Shown in pieces: positions 25,901 through 33,597 of a DNA stretch of 57,740 nucleotides. Origin of the DNA: an uncultured Muribaculaceae bacterium. GTDB lineage: Bacteria; Bacteroidota; Bacteroidia; Bacteroidales; Muribaculaceae. Position 1 is the first letter of the stretch; each line of letters starts with the position of its first letter. The translations under genes and the position numbers were made by a program. Location: positions 1 through 57,740 of the forward strand of contig CAKUMB010000013.1 of NCBI GenBank assembly GCA_934667475.1, in the 5' to 3' direction. The notes beneath the pieces are model-generated. The model was not told where the DNA came from. It was given only the letters and a program-made list of their open reading frames with translations, and did no database searches.

Positions 25901-28126
25901 TTATTGCTTTATGCGCTCGGCGTCTTTCACACCCTTGAGGTTTTTGATTTTCTTTATCAGGTCGTCGAGCACCGAAAGACTGCTTACGCCCACCACCAGA
26001 TAGCCCTGAAACAGGCCGTCGTTGGAGTTGATGGTGATGTCGCGCAGCACGGTGTCGCCCTCCTTATTAATGAGTGAAGTGATGTTGGCCACAATGCCAA
26101 TGTCGTCCTGGCCAATCACGCGCAGCGTGGCGGCAAACTGCTTGCCCAGCTTGCCCGACCACTGCGAGCGAATTATGCGGTAGGGGTATTTGGTGCGCAG
26201 ATGGCGCAGGTTGCCGCAGTCGGCGCGATGCACCTTTATGGCCCCGTCGCTCGAAATGAAGCCCACTATTTTGTCGCCATATATAGGGTTGCAGCACTTC
26301 GACAGCTTGTAGTTGATGCCTCGCACATCGTTGCCAATCACAAGTATGTCGTCGTTGTCGGTGCCATCGGCCGTTGGGGTTTGCAGCACGAAGTTTTCGG
26401 CCGTCTCGTGGGTGGTGCCGGTGCCAGTGGCGGCCTCAAGGAGTTTCGCGCACAAGTCGAGGTACTGGTCAACGATGTCGTTCACATCCAGCTTGCCCTC
26501 ACTCAGAGCCACATAGAAGTCAGTGGCCACCTTATAGCCCATTTTGTTGAGCAGTTTGGCCATTTTACCCTCGTCAACATCTATTTTGCGGTTTTTGAAC
26601 CGGCGCTGCAGCATCTCTTTGGCAATCTCAGCTTTCTTCACCCGAGCCTCATTCACGGCCTGCTTAATCTTGTTGCGCGCCTTCGATGTGACCACAAAGT
26701 TAAGCCAGTCGAGCCTCGGGGTTTGCGTTGAAGCCGTTAAAATCTCCACGGTGTCGCCACTCTTCAGCTTGTAGTTAAGTTTCTGATTGCGGCCGTCCAC
26801 CTTGCCGCCAATGCAGGTGCTGCCCACCTTTGAGTGTATGTGGAAGGCGAAGTCGAGAATTGTTGACCCCATTGGCAGCTTAAACAAGTCGCCCTTGGGA
26901 GTGAACACAAACACTTCCTTCTCATACAAGTTCATGTTGATGCCGCGTATCAGCTCCATAGGGCCCTTGCTGCCGGCCTCTAGCACCTCGCGCACGCTAT
27001 TCATCCACACATCAAGGTCGCCCTCGCTCTTCAGACCCTTGTATTTCCAGTGGGCGGCAAGGCCTTTCTCGGCAATCTCGTCCATGCGTTTGGTGCGAAT
27101 CTGCACCTCCACCCACTTGTCGTTGTTGCCCTTCACCGTGATGTGCAGCGACTCATATCCATTGCTTTTTGGAATGGAAATCCAATCCTTAAGGCGCGAG
27201 ATGTTGGCCGTATATATGTCGGTAACCACCGAATAGGCCACCCAGCAGTCCTTTTTCTCGTCCTTTTGCTGTGCGCTGTCGATGATGATGCGTATGGCAA
27301 ACAGGTCGTACATTCCATTGAGGTCAACGTCCTTTTTCTTCATCTTGTTCCAGATGGAGTTGATCGACTTGGTGCGGCCCTTTATTTCATACTTCAGTCC
27401 GCTGCCGTCGAGGGCGACCTTAATGGGCTTGATGAAGTCGTCCACATACTTGTCGCGCTGTTCCTTAGTCTCATTGAGCTTATGCGCAATTTGCGTATAC
27501 ACCTTGCGGTTGAGGTATTTAAGCGACAGGTCTTCAAGTTCTGATTTAATTTTATACAGTCCCAGCCTGTGGGCCAGCGGAGCATACAGATAGCGCGACT
27601 CTGCCGAGATGTCTTTCACAAACTTCTCATCGGGGTGGTGGTTGATGCACCGCATCAGTGCCAAACGGTCGACAATCATGATTATAATCACACGGATGTC
27701 TTTTGCAAACGTGAGCAGCAGCTTGTGGAAGTTGTCGTCGGCCAGCGCAGCCTGCTTGCGGTAGAGCTGCGACACATTGTTCAGCCCATTGACCAGCTTG
27801 GCCGTGTCGTCGCCAAAAGCGCTTGCTATCTCATCTTCGGTGACGCAGTTCGATTTGCACAGGTTGTAGAGCAATATGGCTATGGTCATGTTGCGGTCGG
27901 GAGCCACACTCTCGGCCAGCAGCAAGGCGGTCTTGAGGCTGCGGGTGACCGGATTGATGCCATACTTGTCGCGGCGGTACTGGCCACTTTCCACGCCCGC
28001 ACGAATAATGCGGTGCACAGCGTTGACGTCGGCCACGCTCACCAGGCCGCCCACAAGTTTCAGCAGACTCCTTGTGAGCGCCACCACCTTCATCTTCTCT
28101 TCGTGATTGAAATATGCGGTGTCCAT
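25901..28126 (-). CDS. relA: RelA/SpoT-type (p)ppGpp synthetase with degenerate hydrolase domain
   Basis: The 741-residue RSH protein makes the alarmone (p)ppGpp. The N-terminal HD-hydrolase region is present but altered: the expected LLHDxxED motif reads ILLYNLCKSN, and DRLHNMR reads DRLALMR. Hydrolysis is thus unlikely. The synthetase domain is intact: RTKSINSIWNKMKKKDVDLN, DWISIPKSNGYESLHI and VEVQIRTKRMDEIAEKGLAA followed by HWKYKG. TGS (EVFVFTPKGDLFKLPMGST), a zinc-finger/helical region (KLSKCCNPIYGDKIVGF) and a C-terminal ACT domain follow. Domain order matches long RelA/SpoT proteins. Functionally it should be a synthetase-only RelA type. Confidence 0.9.
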   Translation of the reverse strand: MDTAYFNHEEKMKVVALTRSLLKLVGGLVSVADVNAVHRIIRAGVESGQYRRDKYGINPVTRSLKTALLLAESVAPDRNMTIAILLYNLCKSNCVTEDEIASAFGDDTAKLVNGLNNVSQLYRKQAALADDNFHKLLLTFAKDIRVIIIMIVDRLALMRCINHHPDEKFVKDISAESRYLYAPLAHRLGLYKIKSELEDLSLKYLNRKVYTQIAHKLNETKEQRDKYVDDFIKPIKVALDGSGLKYEIKGRTKSINSIWNKMKKKDVDLNGMYDLFAIRIIIDSAQQKDEKKDCWVAYSVVTDIYTANISRLKDWISIPKSNGYESLHITVKGNNDKWVEVQIRTKRMDEIAEKGLAAHWKYKGLKSEGDLDVWMNSVREVLEAGSKGPMELIRGINMNLYEKEVFVFTPKGDLFKLPMGSTILDFAFHIHSKVGSTCIGGKVDGRNQKLNYKLKSGDTVEILTASTQTPRLDWLNFVVTSKARNKIKQAVNEARVKKAEIAKEMLQRRFKNRKIDVDEGKMAKLLNKMGYKVATDFYVALSEGKLDVNDIVDQYLDLCAKLLEAATGTGTTHETAENFVLQTPTADGTDNDDILVIGNDVRGINYKLSKCCNPIYGDKIVGFISSDGAIKVHRADCGNLRHLRTKYPYRIIRSQWSGKLGKQFAATLRVIGQDDIGIVANITSLINKEGDTVLRDITINSNDGLFQGYLVVGVSSLSVLDDLIKKIKNLKGVKDAERIKQ

Positions 28127-28260
28127 ATTTTTTACAGCTTATTCATCAAAAATCTTATTCAAAATTAATTTTTTATTGGTAACTTTACAAGAAAATAAAG
28201 TTATAAGATTATAACGACACTATCAACACCAATTAATGTTTCAAAAAAACTACATATCGC

Positions 28261-29787
28261 ATGATGAACGCTGATGACAAGAAATTGATAGATAAGAAAG
28301 GGATTAGCGAGGAAAACATCGAGCAGCAGTTGAGCCGCTTCAAAGAGGGTTTTCCATTCCTTAAAATTGAGTCGGTGGCCGTTATTGGCAACGGAATCAC
28401 CCGTTTCGACGACGCCGAAGTGGCCAGAAACGTCAAAACCTGGAAAAAGTTTCAGGCTGGCGGCGGGCGCATCGAGAAATTCGTGCCCGCATCGGGTGCC
28501 GCAAGCCGCATGTTTAAAAACATTTTCGCTTTTGTCAACTCAGGGCGCACCACGCCCGAGACCGACTTCGAAAAGCAGTACTTCGACAACATCGACAAGT
28601 TTGCCTTCTATGGCCTGCTCGACAAGGCTTGCCAAAAGCTGTATGGCACCCACGTGCGCCAGTTGCTGAACGATGGCCGGTTTGTGGATGTGGCCAAGGC
28701 AATGCTTGGGGCCGACGGCCTCGACTACGGCTCGCTGCCAAAAGGTCTGCTGAAGTTTCACCGCGTGACGGGCGGCGCAGCCCACACACCGGTGGAGGAG
28801 CACCTTGAAGAGGGTGCGCAGTATGCCGCCAGCAGCGACGGCACAGTCCACATCCAGTTCACAGTGTCGCCCGAGCACCGCAAACAGTTTGAAGCGCTGC
28901 TCGCCAGCCGCATGCCATTGTTTGAAAAAATTTGGGGAGTGAAATACAATGTGTCGTTGTCGGAGCAGAAGTCGTCGACCGATACCATAGCCGTCAACCT
29001 CGACAACACGCCATATCGCGATGCCGATGGACACCTGCTGTTCCGCCCCGCAGGACACGGCGCGCTCATTGAAAACCTGAACGAGCTGGATGCCGATGTG
29101 GTGTTCATTAAAAACATCGACAATGTGGTGCCGCTGAAGTTCAGGGCCGACACAGTGCGTTACAAAAAGGTGATAGGCGGCTACCTGATTCACATTCAGC
29201 AAAAAATTGCCGCCTTTATGGCCGAGCTCGAGCAGGGCGCATGCAGTGCCGAAAGGCTTGCCGCCATGCTCCGCTTCCTGGAGAAGGTGCTGTCGACGCA
29301 CAACGCCGCAACGGCCAGCATGACCGCCGAACAGTTGGCCGAATACCTTAAGGGCAAGTTTAACCGTCCCATCAGGGTGTGCGGCGTGGTGAAAAACGAG
29401 GGCGAGCCCGGCGGAGGGCCATATTTAGCCTACAACGCCGACGGGTCGTATTCGCCACAAATACTCGAAGCCGCACAAATCAACCAGGCCGATCCGGAGG
29501 CCGTGGCACTCATGGCCAGCGGCACACACTTCAACCCTGTGGACTTGGTGTGCTACCTGAAAGATGTGCATGGCAACAAGTTTGAACTGAAAAATTACGT
29601 TGACTACGGCACTGGGCTGATTTCCAGCAAGTCGGTGGGCGGAGTTGAGATAAAGGCCCTTGAGTTGCCGGGCCTGTGGAACGGCTCGATGAGCGACTGG
29701 AACACAGCCTTTGTAGAGGTGCCAATCGACACATTCAACCCCGTGAAGACGGTGAACGACCTGCTGCGCAAGCAGCACCAAGGATGA
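28261..29787 (+). CDS. DUF4301 family protein
   Basis: This Bacteroidetes protein of unknown biochemical role, 508 residues, matches DUF4301. The N-terminus reads SEENIEQQLSRFKEGFPFLK, then the conserved KFVPASGAASRMFKNIFAFV. A central segment has HTPVEEHLEEGAQYA and RPAGHGALIENLNELDADVV; the latter resembles sugar-nucleotide-transferase-like loops. The C-terminal part contains VCGVVKNEGEPGGGPYLAYN and SGTHFNPVDLVCYLKDV. It is predicted soluble and cytoplasmic. It is divergent from relA, and its stop is 25 bases before the thioredoxin gene. A kinase or nucleotidyltransferase activity is only a guess. Confidence 0.8.
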   Translation: MMNADDKKLIDKKGISEENIEQQLSRFKEGFPFLKIESVAVIGNGITRFDDAEVARNVKTWKKFQAGGGRIEKFVPASGAASRMFKNIFAFVNSGRTTPETDFEKQYFDNIDKFAFYGLLDKACQKLYGTHVRQLLNDGRFVDVAKAMLGADGLDYGSLPKGLLKFHRVTGGAAHTPVEEHLEEGAQYAASSDGTVHIQFTVSPEHRKQFEALLASRMPLFEKIWGVKYNVSLSEQKSSTDTIAVNLDNTPYRDADGHLLFRPAGHGALIENLNELDADVVFIKNIDNVVPLKFRADTVRYKKVIGGYLIHIQQKIAAFMAELEQGACSAERLAAMLRFLEKVLSTHNAATASMTAEQLAEYLKGKFNRPIRVCGVVKNEGEPGGGPYLAYNADGSYSPQILEAAQINQADPEAVALMASGTHFNPVDLVCYLKDVHGNKFELKNYVDYGTGLISSKSVGGVEIKALELPGLWNGSMSDWNTAFVEVPIDTFNPVKTVNDLLRKQHQG

Positions 29788-29812
29788 AATTATTACAACA
29801 ACTGAAAAACAG

Positions 29813-30271
29813 ATGAACATAAAACTACTATTGGCATCGGCCACACTTGTGATGGCAGCTGCGCTGCTCCCAGCCAAGGCCGTGGCCAACGATGCCGGCA
29901 CCGTGCAGGTGATAGGCCAGATGCAATACAAGCAGATGGTGAGCGACTTCGACTCAACCACCTGGAACTTCAAGGGCCAGCGGCCTGCACTCGTCGACTT
30001 CAATGCAGTGTGGTGCGGCCCATGCAAGCGACTGGCACCGCTGCTCGAGCAGTTGGCGCAAAAATACAAGGGCAAGGTGGACTTCTATAGCGTGGACGTG
30101 GACAAAAACAAGCAGTTGGCACGCACCTACGGCATCCAGTCGGTGCCAATGATGCTGCTAATTCCAGTAAGCGGACAGCCGGCATCCATCACCGGGCTCG
30201 TTCCCATTGAGAAAATCGACGAGGCCATAGGCAGCGTGCTGCTGGGCGGTGGCGGCACGGAGGGCAAATAG
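29813..30271 (+). CDS. Exported thioredoxin-fold protein
   Basis: The 152-residue protein has a signal peptide (MNIKLLLASATLVMAAALLP, cleavage near KAVAND) and a thioredoxin domain. The active site is VWCGPCKRLAPLLEQLAQKY, a WCGPC redox motif, and the cis-proline loop is GIQSVPMMLLI. It should act in the periplasm in disulfide reduction or exchange. Glycine-rich residues end the protein. The gene sits 25 bases after the DUF4301 gene, probably in one transcript. The phage remnant begins within some 30 bases of its stop, so its native terminator may be displaced. Confidence 0.88.
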   Translation: MNIKLLLASATLVMAAALLPAKAVANDAGTVQVIGQMQYKQMVSDFDSTTWNFKGQRPALVDFNAVWCGPCKRLAPLLEQLAQKYKGKVDFYSVDVDKNKQLARTYGIQSVPMMLLIPVSGQPASITGLVPIEKIDEAIGSVLLGGGGTEGK

Positions 30272-30303
30272 CTTACGCCCCCGAAATTTAGAAGAATTTC
30301 TAA

Positions 30304-30492
30304 ACAAAGATTAAAGCTACACATGTTGGCTATGCTTATTGGGATGGTAAAAGTTGGAGAGTTACACATAATATACACGGTAAAATTCATAATGAATTAC
30401 TAAATAAAGTATTAGGAAGTAATAATGGTAAACCATTTGGAATTACTTCTATGAGAGATGCAGGAACACCTAAAGGATGGGAGGATTAGTAA
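30304..30492 (+). CDS. C-terminal part of a phage protein (TAG-recoded)
   Basis: The frame opens after a TAA at 30301 without a start codon, so only the C-terminus survives. Its 62 residues include HVGYAYWDGKSWRVTHNIHG and KPFGITSMRDAGTPKGWED. A TAG at 30487 is read as Gln just before the TAA stop at 30490-30492, which overlaps the next ATG as TAATG. The Gly/Trp-rich text resembles a cell-wall hydrolase or papain-like peptidase end, but I cannot name the family. Truncation at the left junction indicates a fragmented phage. Confidence 0.6.
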
Positions 30493-30932
30493 TGCCAGAA
30501 TATTATAATGTTTAGCTTCCAGAAGTTACAGTTACTGCTATTAATCCTAATATACTAAATGGTAATATGCATTAGTTTATACGCGGAGTAAATAGTATGC
30601 GTAATGATATGATGCAAAAATACAATCTTTCTGATAATGATTGGGCAAATATAAGTAAACAAGCCGTAAATTTAACTGGAGTAGAGACGAAGAATGGAAG
30701 TAGTTTAAGATATTGGATAAAAGAACATACTCCTGATAGTGTACTTAAATTAATACAAAGACTTACAAGAGGAAAAGTATCTCCAATATCAAGGGGTCTT
30801 ACATAGATAAAAATAGATCCTTAGTAGAAAAATTTAAATAGTTAGTATCGTAAATATGGTATAAATGAAGATTCTTTAAAGGATAATTCTACATTGTAGG
30901 GTAAAGCAACAGTTTTAAAAACTATTGTATAA
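30492..30932 (+). CDS. Phage protein with seven in-frame TAG codons
   Basis: Starting at the ATG overlapping the previous stop, the frame runs 146 codons to TAA with TAG at 30513, 30573, 30804, 30822, 30825, 30843 and 30897, and no TAA or TGA inside. Reading TAG as Gln gives MPEYYNVQLPEVTVTAINPN near the start, then a helical, Lys/Asn-rich body (DMMQKYNLSDNDWANISKQA) and IKIDPQQKNLNSQYRKYGI near the end. LPEVTVTA is a motif I associate with structural or lytic proteins of Bacteroidetes phages. With the standard code the gene would be seven short pieces. Function unknown. Confidence 0.7.
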
Positions 30933-30942
30933 TAGGCAAAAT

Positions 30943-31113
30943 ATGAAACCTCAATATACATGGAAAGATGGTTCTCCTATAAGTCAAACTGATGCTAATA
31001 ATATATACAGGAATAGAGGAAAACTTACCTCTGGTAAAAATGATAGAAATGACTCTTCAAATAGTGGAGTTTAGTATATAAAAAGTTATAATAATAGAAG
31101 AATTATAAGATGA
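30943..31113 (+). CDS. Small phage protein with one in-frame TAG
   Basis: A 56-residue frame starts MKPQYTWKDGSPISQTDANN and ends at TGA. TAG at 31072 would encode Gln (NSGVQYIKSYNNRRIIR). Its TGA overlaps the lysozyme ATG as ATGA, which supports both the reading through TAG and the use of TGA as stop. It is basic, Asn-rich and soluble. I do not recognise the family; position directly before a lysozyme suggests a lysis-module gene. Confidence 0.6.
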
Positions 31114-31739
31114 AAAAAATTATTAATTTATTACTTTGTTGTTTACTATTTATAAGTTGTTCAAATCAACCTAAAACATTAGGTATAGATATATCACATC
31201 ATAATAAATTAACTAATCGGGATTGGCAATATTTTAAAGATGCTAATGTAAAATTTGTTTTTATAAAAGCATCAGACGGAGCTTCTTATAGAGACCCTCT
31301 AAGGTATAAACACTTTAATAAAGCATGTGATTATAATTTGTATATAGGTGCTTATCACTTTTTTAGAGGTGATGTTCCTGCCGAAGATCAGTACAACAAC
31401 TATTATAAAGCAACTGAAGATATGGCTTTAGGTTTGTTGCCGTGTATTGATTATGAAAAAGATGGCTTTGGAAAAGAATCAGAAGTATCAAGAATACAAA
31501 ACTTAATAAAATTAAATGAGCTTTTTGATGAGAGATCTGGAGTATACCCTATAATATATTGTAACTTAATAGAATATATTAAGCTTAAAGTGCTATTACC
31601 TCATAATGAATTTTGGATTGAAACTAAAAGTCCAGATTTTGGTATAGGAACAATAAAGCAAACAGTTAGAGAAGTAAATGGTAAAGAAATTGATTTTAAT
31701 TACTGTAGTAATATTAATAATATTACTTTCCCTACCTAA
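31110..31739 (+). CDS. GH25 lysozyme with lipoprotein-type signal
   Basis: This glycoside hydrolase family 25 muramidase cleaves peptidoglycan between MurNAc and GlcNAc. The 209-residue protein begins MKKIINLLLCCLLFISCSNQ, a signal sequence with lipobox FISC. The catalytic barrel shows LGIDISHHNKL (first Asp), FVFIKASDGASYRDP, IGAYHFFRGD and the catalytic pair in LLPCIDYEKDG. The length fits a single GH25 domain. It contains no TAG and ends in TAA, so it would translate in the host as well. Its ATG overlaps the preceding gene's TGA. Phage lysozymes are usually cytoplasmic; a lipoprotein signal suggests export or membrane anchoring. Confidence 0.85.
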   Translation: MKKIINLLLCCLLFISCSNQPKTLGIDISHHNKLTNRDWQYFKDANVKFVFIKASDGASYRDPLRYKHFNKACDYNLYIGAYHFFRGDVPAEDQYNNYYKATEDMALGLLPCIDYEKDGFGKESEVSRIQNLIKLNELFDERSGVYPIIYCNLIEYIKLKVLLPHNEFWIETKSPDFGIGTIKQTVREVNGKEIDFNYCSNINNITFPT

Positions 31740-31842
31740 AAATTCTATATAATACTTAAATTAATCCTATCTTTTTATGGTGAATAAGGACTATATAATT
31801 TAATTACTAATATACTTAAAAATGAATAAATAATTTTTCAAA

Positions 31843-31896
31843 ATGAGTAGAAGCTATAAAAGACATCCGTTTACAGCTATTTGCTGTTACTTTTAA
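31843..31896 (+). other. Possible remnant of a small phage protein at the right junction
   Basis: An ATG begins MSRSYKRHPFTAICCYF before TAA. MSRSYK-x-x-P openings are seen in a small conserved basic protein of several Bacteroidetes phages. One base further along, the adjacent frame continues KAKKIRQLQIDWFANK, which would suit such a protein. It may be a frameshifted, truncated copy that runs into host DNA. Support is weak. Confidence 0.3.
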
Positions 31897-31947
31897 GGCT
31901 AAAAAGATAAGACAACTGCAAATAGATTGGTTTGCAAATAAATTAGT

Positions 31948-31955
31948 AACTTTGC
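31948..31955 (+). promoter_or_regulatory. -7 box of nadC
   Basis: TAACTTTG followed by CAC lies 58 bases upstream of the nadC ATG. It marks the return of host sequence and limits the right edge of the phage fragment. Confidence 0.6.
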
Positions 31956-32013
31956 ACGCCCGAAAAAAAGTTAGCGGGCAAAGAGTATAAACAATAAATC
32001 ACAATCTACGCGA

Positions 32014-32862
32014 ATGAAAACGAGAGATGAATTGATTGACGAACTGCTTGACTTGGCTTTTGCCGAAGACATAGGCGATGGCGACGCCACCACACTGTGC
32101 TGCATTCCCGCCAACGAAATGGGACGCTCGCGCCTCATAGTGAAGGAAGAGGGCATTCTGGCAGGCGTGGCAATGGCCAAGCGCGTGTTCCAGAAGTTTG
32201 ACCCCGAACTGAAGATGACCACATACATCACCGACGGCTCGCATGTGAAGCCAGGCGACATTGCATTTGTGGTGGAGGGCCGTGTGCAGTCGCTGCTGCA
32301 AACCGAACGCTTGATGCTCAACATAATGCAGCGCATGAGCGGCATTGCCACCACCACCCACAAATATCAAAAGGAGCTGGAGGGACTTAAGACCAAGGTG
32401 CTCGACACCCGCAAGACCACTCCGGGAATGCGCATCATGGAAAAAGATGCCGTGGCGCTGGGTGGCGGATGCAACCACCGCATAGGCCTGTTCGACATGA
32501 TTCTGCTCAAGGACAACCACATCGATTTTGCCGGCGGCATTAAGAATGCCATCGTCAAGGCACGTGAGTGGTGCAAGGCCAACAACAAAGACCTTAAGAT
32601 AGAAATTGAGGTGCGCAACCTCGACGAGCTCAACCAGGTGTTGGAGCAGGGCGGCGTGGACCGCATCATGCTCGACAACTTCACCCCCGAGCTCACCAAG
32701 CAGGCCGTGCAAATCATTGGCGGACGTTGTGAAGTGGAGTCGTCGGGCGGCATCACATTCAGCACACTGCGCGCCTACGGCGAATGCGGCGTCGACTTCA
32801 TCTCGGTGGGAGCGCTCACACACTCGGTGAAGTCGCTCGATATGAGTTTCAAGGCTTTTTAA
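32014..32862 (+). CDS. nadC: Nicotinate-nucleotide pyrophosphorylase (quinolinate phosphoribosyltransferase)
   Basis: NadC converts quinolinate and PRPP to nicotinate mononucleotide in de novo NAD synthesis. The 282-residue protein shows ERLMLNIMQRMSGIATTTHK (near residues 95-115), the substrate-binding KVLDTRKTTPGMRIMEKDAV and GGGCNHRIGLFDMILLKDNH. The C-terminal barrel ends with VESSGGITFSTLRAYGECGV and DFISVGALTHS. All catalytic Lys/Arg/His residues expected in these motifs are present. Its 3' end overlaps the convergent HAD gene by 14 bases. Confidence 0.95.
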   Translation: MKTRDELIDELLDLAFAEDIGDGDATTLCCIPANEMGRSRLIVKEEGILAGVAMAKRVFQKFDPELKMTTYITDGSHVKPGDIAFVVEGRVQSLLQTERLMLNIMQRMSGIATTTHKYQKELEGLKTKVLDTRKTTPGMRIMEKDAVALGGGCNHRIGLFDMILLKDNHIDFAGGIKNAIVKAREWCKANNKDLKIEIEVRNLDELNQVLEQGGVDRIMLDNFTPELTKQAVQIIGGRCEVESSGGITFSTLRAYGECGVDFISVGALTHSVKSLDMSFKAF

Positions 32863-33496
32863 CGGCCAGCATATCATCTACGGTAAAGCCAACAAAGTTG
32901 TCAATCACTTTGTTGGCTTTGCTGTTTATGGCCTCGCGCGCATTAGTGGTTGCCAGACCAATCACCGTGGCCCCGGCTGCAAGGCCTGCCGTGAGGCCAT
33001 TGAGCGAGTCTTCAAACACATAGCAGTCGGCCGGATTGCAGCCTATCAGCTTAGCACCCAGCAAAAAGCACTCAGGGTGGGGCTTGGCGTGGCTCACCAT
33101 GTCGCCCGTAACTATTTGGGCAAAGTGGGCCTTGAAGTCGGGCTTTTGCTCATATAGTGCCTCCATTTTGCGGTGGTCGCTGCTGGTCACCACACAGCAT
33201 TCTATGCCGCGGTCGTTGAGGCTTTGCACAAACTCCATTGCGCCGTCGAAATATTCATAGCGCATGTGCTGCTGAAAGCCGTCGAGCATGGCCGTGACAT
33301 CGGCCCGCATCTGCTCGGTGGGATAGTAGGTGTGCAAAATTGCGTGCAGGTTCGAGCCTTTTATCACCTGCGAGAAGTTTGGAATATGCGTGGGATATTT
33401 GCGCTCCACAGCGTCCCAGAATTCAGTGTATGTGCCTTCGGAGTCGAGCAGCACGCCATCGAGGTCAAACAGGACTCCTGTTTTTGAATTTGCCAT
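32849..33496 (-). CDS. HAD-superfamily sugar phosphatase/phosphomutase-like
   Basis: The 215-residue protein has HAD motif I FDLDGVLLDSEGTYTEFW (DxDxV nucleophile pair), a helical cap domain, motif II (CVVTSSDHRKM) and motif III/IV with KPHPECFLLGAKLI and CYVFEDSLNGLTAGLAAGAT. This pattern is the beta-phosphoglucomutase or small-sugar phosphatase group. The substrate cannot be decided. It is convergent with nadC with a 14-bp 3' overlap and divergent from the FAD dehydrogenase gene. Confidence 0.85.
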   Translation of the reverse strand: MANSKTGVLFDLDGVLLDSEGTYTEFWDAVERKYPTHIPNFSQVIKGSNLHAILHTYYPTEQMRADVTAMLDGFQQHMRYEYFDGAMEFVQSLNDRGIECCVVTSSDHRKMEALYEQKPDFKAHFAQIVTGDMVSHAKPHPECFLLGAKLIGCNPADCYVFEDSLNGLTAGLAAGATVIGLATTNAREAINSKANKVIDNFVGFTVDDMLAVKKP

Positions 33497-33554
33497 GCGT
33501 AGTTAATAATGTGATATTAAAACTGCAAATTTAGCCCATATCGGCGAAATTGTG

Positions 33555-33562
33555 TAATTTTG
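33555..33562 (+). promoter_or_regulatory. -7 box of the FAD dehydrogenase gene
   Basis: TAATTTTG followed by CAACC lies 36 bases before the ATG at 33598. It overlaps the codons of an upstream TTG start, which therefore cannot be used. Confidence 0.65.
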
Positions 33563-33597
33563 CAACCACAAAATCACAGGACACTCACGATTTACTC

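Larger units (their letters stand above)
30275..31930 (+). mobile_element. Phage fragment using TAG as a sense codon
   Basis: This segment of about 1.65 kb is near 30% G+C, between G+C-richer host genes. It contains four tightly packed phage-type reading frames, linked by TAATG and ATGA overlaps and short gaps. In the three small frames the only internal stops are TAG, nine in all, and every frame ends in TAA or TGA. This matches genetic code 15 (TAG to Gln), known in crAss-like and some other gut phages. No integrase, portal or terminase is seen, so it is a relic or captured fragment. The left junction lies between 30271 and 30301, and the right between about 31890 and 31945. I found no convincing attachment-site duplication. 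Confidence 0.75.

Noticed and set aside
30264..31926. 8-base direct repeat GCAAATAG at both edges of the phage fragment as a possible attachment core
   Set aside because: Eight bases are too few in A/T-rich flanks to be significant, and the left copy lies in the thioredoxin stop codon region. No integrase is present.
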